A DNA stretch of 11,923 nt from JAQBFJ01 sp032123435 (GTDB taxonomy: Bacteria; Verrucomicrobiota; Kiritimatiellia; UBA8416; JAQBFJ01). This document shows, piece after piece, positions 8,146 to 11,923 of the stretch (position 1 is the stretch's first letter; each line of letters begins with the position of its first letter). Location of the stretch: NCBI GenBank assembly GCA_032123435.1, contig JAQBFJ010000165.1:1-11923 (forward strand), given 5' to 3'. The notes beneath the pieces were generated by a model that was given only the letters and a program-made list of their open reading frames with translations, was not told where the DNA came from and did no database searches. Made by a program: the position numbers and the translations under genes.

Positions 8146-8174
8146 ATTTAAACATTTTTTCCCTGTTCGAACAA
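8146..8174 (-). promoter_or_regulatory. Possible sigma-70-type promoter for the 183-residue secreted protein gene
   Basis: TTGTTC (8174-8169) and TTAAAT (8151-8146) are 17 bases apart, which would place the transcript start just upstream of the strong ribosome binding site. The -35 element overlaps the small palindrome TGTTCGAACA (8164-8173). The hexamers are only moderate matches in an A/T-rich gap. Confidence 0.3.
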
Positions 8175-8187
8175 GTTTTTTGCCTTT

Positions 8188-8517
8188 TTAATTTTGAATG
8201 GCCACTACGCGCCGAACTTTCAGGGCTTTTATTTCTGCTTGTTTAACCCTTTTTGACGGCATTTCCAAGGATTCCCTTCCCCTTTCGCGGCGGTTGGACG
8301 CGGATGAGCCTATTTTGGTAATCAGGTCATTGCGTGTTTTTTCCTCTTTGGGGATATTCAGCCGCAGTCCGGTTAAAAGACTGAATATTCTGTCGGAATC
8401 CAGCTTCAGATTTATGCGTTCATCTTCCGCGTAAGACAGGGCTGAAGCCAGTAGAATAATGGAAATAAAGCAAAAAATTACGCGCCATACCTGTTTTAGT
8501 GTCATGATTAAAACCAT
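8188..8517 (-). CDS. Small basic secreted protein, unknown function
   Basis: I do not recognise this protein of 109 residues (105 if the ATG at 8505 is used). A clear signal peptide (hydrophobic VIFCFISIILLASAL) is likely cut after SYA at residue 30. The mature part of about 79 residues holds 19 Lys/Arg against 12 Asp/Glu and has no cysteine. It has a short amphipathic start (INLKLDSDRIFSLLTGLRLNI) and a basic, probably flexible second half rich in RRERGR and KRVKQ-type sequence. No ribosome binding site is visible for either ATG. TTGACG at 8545-8540 with TAAAAT at 8521-8516 (18 bases apart) could be a promoter giving a very short leader. The gene sits 52 bases after the C39 peptidase gene and 73 bases before the next secreted protein gene. 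The signal peptide supports it as a real gene. Confidence 0.65.
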   Translation of the reverse strand: MVLIMTLKQVWRVIFCFISIILLASALSYAEDERINLKLDSDRIFSLLTGLRLNIPKEEKTRNDLITKIGSSASNRRERGRESLEMPSKRVKQAEIKALKVRRVVAIQN

Positions 8518-8569
8518 TTTAAGTCATGTTATATAGACACGTCAACAAAAGCTTTCAGGAAAATGCAGG

Positions 8570-9124
8570 CTATTGAGTTAATGGCATGGTAATGAGTATG
8601 GCTGTGAATCGACCGGCCTGCCATTGATCAAGAAAATCACTGGCTTTCATCCATTTATCGGCCTTATTGCCTGAGTGAATCCGCATCACACCCTGGTTTG
8701 TGCTGATGCCGGTTACCACCGCAAAATGACCATTTTCCCCCGGTTCGGCCGGGCCGAAGAACACAATAGGAGGCGTGTTGTTTTTGAGCAATTCTAACAA
8801 TTTCGGCAGATCGCCGGTCAACACTTGTGCGTTAAACCCTTCCTTTTCCGCGTATTCCGCCATGAGTGACGGAATTGTGCCGTGAAGCGCGGGTATGTGG
8901 ACATAGTCAATTATTTCATCTCTCTTTACCTTTTTCCTGTAGAACCGCAGAATCATTTCCAGCGAACTGACGCCGCATAGATTTTCTTCCTGCCGACAGA
9001 ATGGCACGTTGACAAGTATGCGTGATGAGTCAACAGTAGAGCAGGCGTTTACAATGATTAAACAGCCTGTGATTATGTAAGCGATTGAGAAATTTCTATA
9101 AAAACGAGATTGTCTTGTAGTCAT
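8570..9124 (-). CDS. C39-family cysteine peptidase-like lipoprotein
   Basis: The 184-residue protein starts at ATG 9124, 34 bases after the upstream stop. A longer reading from 9250 adds 42 non-signal-like residues overlapping the upstream gene and is less likely. The N-terminus is a lipoprotein-like signal with two candidate lipid-acceptor cysteines, Cys21 (ITGC) and Cys28 (VNAC). The fold is the bacteriocin-processing-peptidase C39 type: VPFCRQEENLCGVSSLEMIL carries the oxyanion Gln45 and nucleophile Cys50, and GENGHFAVVTG carries His133. The usual Asp-Pro after the His strand is replaced by IHSGNK. This pattern resembles the PA2778-like group of C39 proteins, though here without a TPR region. 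Residues 69-105 carry the usual helical middle (DEIIDYV, then GFNAQVLTGDL). It is probably periplasmic or outer-membrane anchored. There is no fused ABC transporter, so processing of an exported bacteriocin-type leader is not implied, and the substrate is unknown. Confidence 0.8.
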   Translation of the reverse strand: MTTRQSRFYRNFSIAYIITGCLIIVNACSTVDSSRILVNVPFCRQEENLCGVSSLEMILRFYRKKVKRDEIIDYVHIPALHGTIPSLMAEYAEKEGFNAQVLTGDLPKLLELLKNNTPPIVFFGPAEPGENGHFAVVTGISTNQGVMRIHSGNKADKWMKASDFLDQWQAGRFTAILITMPLTQ

Positions 9125-9158
9125 ATCTCGAGCAATTCCGGTGTTACTTGTCTTGTCA

Positions 9159-11923
9159 TCAATTTCTGACACAGCGGAACCCGACGCGGCTGTTGCTGGC
9201 ATGAGGTAAACCGTTTCCACGGCTCGCGCATCTGAGCATATCGATATCATTCTGGAATGAGCCGCCGCGCATACTGCGTCTGGTAAGGCCTGTAATATGT
9301 TTTAATTCTACGCATGGGTTGACTGGATCTCTTCTATAAACGGCGGTGTATGCGTTTTCGAAGTACCAGTCGTTGCACCATTCCCAGACGTTTCCGGCAA
9401 TGCCGTAAAGCCCAAGATCATTTGGTGGAAATGATTTAACCGGATTTGTCCAAGTCCAGTTATCCTGCGGCTCGCCTTCTTTCTGGCTGAAGTTGGCTGG
9501 AAATTGGGGATATTGTTTTGAGTCGTCCTGGTCCTGATCGGTCGTTTTGTCAGAAGACTCACTGTCGGTTAATGGTGATTTATTGCCCCACGGGTAGAGG
9601 ATATCGTTGCCGGCATTTTTGGCGGCATATTCCCATTCAGCTTCAGATGGGAGCCTGTATCCGTTTCTGTCTCTATGACAGATAACGACTTTGCCCCTTT
9701 TCTTGAATTCATAGCATGATTTCAGCTGGGCTTTTTTACTGCGCCAGTTGCAGAATTGTGCCGCGTCAAACCATGAGACGCAGGTTACTGGTTCGTCGTC
9801 TCTCTGAAGGAAGCCGGGATTTTTCCATGTAGCTGGTTGGCGCGCTTTTTCCGCGTCGGTTTTGTATCCCGTATCATCCGTGAATTTTGCGAACTGCGCT
9901 TTTGTTATCTCGCATGCGTCCATATAGAAAGAAGACAGCGTTATTTTATGAGGTGGCCATTCGTCAGGCATTCCTTCTCCCTGTGTGCGTCCTATCATGA
10001 ATGTGCCTGCTGGAATCAAGACGGTTCCTTCCTGAAGAGGCGTGACGCCTGGAATGACATCTGGTGATGGGGGCATATCCTGCAAAGGTGCAGACTCTAT
10101 TCGTTCCACAAGTTTCCATGGGACAGAGCAGGTGTCATTATTGCACAGGAGCGTCAACTGTACGCTTGAAGAAGCAGGGGTTCCTTTGATTTCGTCGCCA
10201 GTTGTTTTAAAAACAAAACCATTATTTTTGTTTCTTGTTACAGAAACCAGAGAGTCGGAAATAATACCTATTTTACCCATTGTTACTGCTTCCGCTTGTA
10301 CGTGGATGATGCTTTCTGCAACTCGCGCGTAGAACATGTCGCCGCTCGTAAGTCTCCATGCCAGCCAGCCTGGCGGCGTCTGCTGTTGTGGGTTCTCGAA
10401 TGTTGTCAAGGAAGGGATTTGTTTTGGTATATTGGGTAACTGCAATATGCCGGCATATTGCTTTCTGGACAAGATGGGACATGTAAATACATCACCGTAT
10501 ATTGTTGTATAACATGAAACGGATGATTTGAAATCGCTGTGAATTCTGTTTAATGTTTCTCGATTAAGTTTAAGTTTCGTGAAGCGAGCAGTAATTGTGA
10601 TCATGTCGGGATCAAGTGTGGGCGTATATTTCTTTATTGTTTTGGATTCCGACCACGCCCCCATATCGTAACTTTTCTTTTGTTTCCGTGGCGTTGGATC
10701 TGCTGTTACAGCTTGTTTTCTCTTGTCTTGTTTAAGATTACTGGTTGTTGCCGGGGTGTTGGCGGCGGTGATAATGTCGTCAAGTTTAGCTGTGTCACTG
10801 GTTATAGAAACAATGTCGGACCACGGAACGTCGCATTTCTTGCCGTTAACAAGCAGGATCAGGTTGATCTTGCGAGATGATGGATTACAGAGTCGGGACG
10901 TTTTATCGCGAAACGTTATCTCAAATATATTTTTATCATTGCCGGTTTTCCGCGAAGAATCGGGACGGCTGCTCCTGATAATTGAATGGATGTTCTCCGG
11001 CAATATGCCGGGAACGGGAGTCCCCGTTTTGGTTTTGTTACCGGATATTTCTATTCTGCTGTCTGTAAACCGGGCAAAAAACACATCCCCGTTTTTCAAT
11101 TGCCACAGGAACCAGCCTTGCGGTACGCCTAATTTGGGTGTTGGGAAATATACAGCGGCCAGATCGGACAGTTTTAGCGCTTTTTCGTGGACAGTACTGC
11201 CGGATGATGGGATGGACAATTGTTTCGGATAGATTTTGCCCTGGAAATGTTCGCCGTAGGCGGTTATGAGCCGATGGCGTGGATCATCATGGGCCTTTGT
11301 GATTTGGCATACAATCGGGGTTGGCAGAAGTATTGATCCGAGCGATCCTTTTAACGTGAGCACAGACATGGGTAGATGAATATATGTTTCAGTTCCGTCT
11401 TTAGACGTTATTCTGGTATCAGAATCAGGTTGAAAGGGCGAAGCCTGTAAGACTGTGTTGGTGACGACAGGTTGTGTTTCTGTACCTTTTATTTCAATTA
11501 TATCTCTGTAATGTATTTCAAGCACATTGCCGAACGAATCTCTTGTTTTGAAATACGCTTTTGAACTTGCTGTGGTAAACGTTTCTGTTCTGCCTGACGC
11601 GAACCTGGCAGTGGCTGAAGTATTTTCCCCGTTCCTGTAACCGTCGAATGTAAGTGATTCTAATGAGTTGACTGGTAATGACCATGTATTCTGGTTCTTG
11701 TCCTTAACTTTGAATACTGTGTAATCGGGATCCAGGTAGACGCTGGTTTTATCAAGGAGAATCAGCAGTGGGTACCCGCGTGAACTCCATGGCGTTGCGC
11801 AGGGGAAAGTTATTTCTTCGATTTCAAAAAAGGATTTTGGTGTATCGAGATAATAATTAAATATGAAAGTTTCTTCTTTGTTGCTTTTCTCTAACTGGGT
11901 CCCCAGGGAGTGTAAGGCCCTTA
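9159..11923 (-). CDS. Large beta-repeat protein with C-terminal FGE/SUMF1-fold domain (partial, N-terminus off window)
   Basis: The frame is open to the right edge, giving 920 visible residues. A GTG at 11525 is an internal codon, not the start, because protein-like sequence continues upstream. The first 620 or so residues are beta-rich units not matched to a named family. They recur in the form NGDxFxA, a strand pair, then a closing xVPWxxIxxI-type strand (CDVPWSDIVSIT, CSVPWKLVERIE, IHYRDIIEIK, WSLPVNSLESLT). Residues from about 629 to the end form an FGE-sulfatase/SUMF1-type domain: GTVLIPAGTFMIG, then YMDACEITKAQFAKF, EPVTCVSWFDAAQFCNW, YRLPSEAEWEYAA, YPWG, GIAGNVWEWCNDW, MRGGSF and VGFRCVRN. 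The two active cysteines of true FGE, expected just after GGSF, are absent (QNDIDMLRC), so sulfatase activation is unlikely. The fold can also serve as a binding or nonheme-iron domain. Location cannot be judged without the N-terminus. It is first in the visible transcript, 34 bases before the C39 gene. Confidence 0.85.
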   Translation of the reverse strand, partial: RALHSLGTQLEKSNKEETFIFNYYLDTPKSFFEIEEITFPCATPWSSRGYPLLILLDKTSVYLDPDYTVFKVKDKNQNTWSLPVNSLESLTFDGYRNGENTSATARFASGRTETFTTASSKAYFKTRDSFGNVLEIHYRDIIEIKGTETQPVVTNTVLQASPFQPDSDTRITSKDGTETYIHLPMSVLTLKGSLGSILLPTPIVCQITKAHDDPRHRLITAYGEHFQGKIYPKQLSIPSSGSTVHEKALKLSDLAAVYFPTPKLGVPQGWFLWQLKNGDVFFARFTDSRIEISGNKTKTGTPVPGILPENIHSIIRSSRPDSSRKTGNDKNIFEITFRDKTSRLCNPSSRKINLILLVNGKKCDVPWSDIVSITSDTAKLDDIITAANTPATTSNLKQDKRKQAVTADPTPRKQKKSYDMGAWSESKTIKKYTPTLDPDMITITARFTKLKLNRETLNRIHSDFKSSVSCYTTIYGDVFTCPILSRKQYAGILQLPNIPKQIPSLTTFENPQQQTPPGWLAWRLTSGDMFYARVAESIIHVQAEAVTMGKIGIISDSLVSVTRNKNNGFVFKTTGDEIKGTPASSSVQLTLLCNNDTCSVPWKLVERIESAPLQDMPPSPDVIPGVTPLQEGTVLIPAGTFMIGRTQGEGMPDEWPPHKITLSSFYMDACEITKAQFAKFTDDTGYKTDAEKARQPATWKNPGFLQRDDEPVTCVSWFDAAQFCNWRSKKAQLKSCYEFKKRGKVVICHRDRNGYRLPSEAEWEYAAKNAGNDILYPWGNKSPLTDSESSDKTTDQDQDDSKQYPQFPANFSQKEGEPQDNWTWTNPVKSFPPNDLGLYGIAGNVWEWCNDWYFENAYTAVYRRDPVNPCVELKHITGLTRRSMRGGSFQNDIDMLRCASRGNGLPHASNSRVGFRCVRN
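10080..10610 (-). repeat. Protein-level module copy 2 in the beta-repeat protein
   Basis: The translation runs from ITARFTKLKLN through TIYGDVFTC, PPGWLAWRLTSGDMFYARV and SDSLVSVTRN to LTLLCNNDTCSVPWKLVERI. It aligns in order with the copy at 10790-11370. DNA similarity is low, so this is an old duplication. Confidence 0.7.
10790..11370 (-). repeat. Protein-level module copy 1 in the beta-repeat protein
   Basis: The translation runs from LTLKGSLGSILL through TAYGEHFQG, PQGWFLWQLKNGDVFFARF and PENIHSIIRS to LILLVNGKKCDVPWSDIVSI. Corresponding elements recur in the same order about 250 residues later. A weaker set of related strands (WSLPVNSLESLT, IHYRDIIEIK) lies upstream at 11470-11880 and may be a degenerate further copy. 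Confidence 0.7.

Noticed and set aside
8164..8173. Palindrome TGTTCGAACA as a LexA-type operator
   Set aside because: It is only 10 bases long with no internal spacer, and the nearby gene has no link to DNA damage; it overlaps a possible -35 element and is noted only there.
9125..9250. Extended N-terminus of the C39 peptidase gene starting at ATG 9250
   Set aside because: The added 42 residues overlap the end of the upstream gene and would bury the lipoprotein signal inside the protein; ATG 9124 puts the signal at the N-terminus.
10723..11232. Plus-strand open frame of 169 residues
   Set aside because: It is antisense to the continuous beta-repeat coding frame and shows no domain, signal or plausible ribosome binding site.
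9159..11525. GTG at 11525 as the start of the FGE-fold protein
   Set aside because: The same frame is open to the window edge and encodes beta-strand-rich, protein-like sequence upstream, so the true start lies outside the window.

Overview
The window is a co-directional block of seven minus-strand genes, two of them cut by the window edges, from the exopolysaccharide/capsule region of a Gram-negative-type (two-membrane) bacterium. Outer-membrane lipoprotein signals, a Wza-type exporter and a Wzc-type kinase show the envelope type. A DUF4838-like glycosidase domain, an FGE-fold (formylglycine-generating enzyme fold) protein with long beta-repeat modules, and small secreted proteins with a C-terminal membrane segment resemble the PVC group (Lentisphaerota/Kiritimatiellota and relatives). 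That placement is inference from gene content; there is no rRNA or other marker here.

Layout in the direction of transcription (right to left). (1) 11923-9159: the C-terminal 920 residues of a large protein with repeated beta-strand modules followed by an FGE/SUMF1-fold domain that lacks the catalytic cysteines. (2) 9124-8570: a lipoprotein-like C39 cysteine peptidase, 34 bases downstream. (3) 8517-8188: a small basic secreted protein of unknown function. (4) 8114-7563: a secreted protein with a carboxypeptidase-regulatory-like beta domain and a C-terminal membrane segment, with a strong ribosome binding site. A clear intrinsic terminator (7501-7531) closes this first unit. (5) 7416-6367: Wza-type outer-membrane polysaccharide export lipoprotein. 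(6) 6332-4071: Wzc-type chain-length regulator fused to a BY-kinase. (7) 3992 to the left edge: a very large open frame (1330 codons visible) that starts as a Wzy/WaaL-type O-antigen polymerase/ligase and continues in frame through a TPR-like region and a beta-sandwich into the N-terminal part of a DUF4838/GH67N-like glycosidase domain.

Genes 5-7 form a Wza-Wzc-Wzy export and assembly set. The kinase/co-polymerase spans the inner membrane, Wza forms the outer-membrane exit, and the Wzy-like protein joins repeat units in the periplasm. The glycosidase-like extension would place a carbohydrate-acting module on the polymerase itself, which is the most unusual point in the window. Genes 1-4 encode envelope or secreted proteins with no sure function; their position suggests an accessory role in the same surface structure, but this is inferred only from proximity.

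There is no gene-free stretch longer than about 150 bases. I saw no tRNA, rRNA, CRISPR array, insertion sequence or plus-strand gene.
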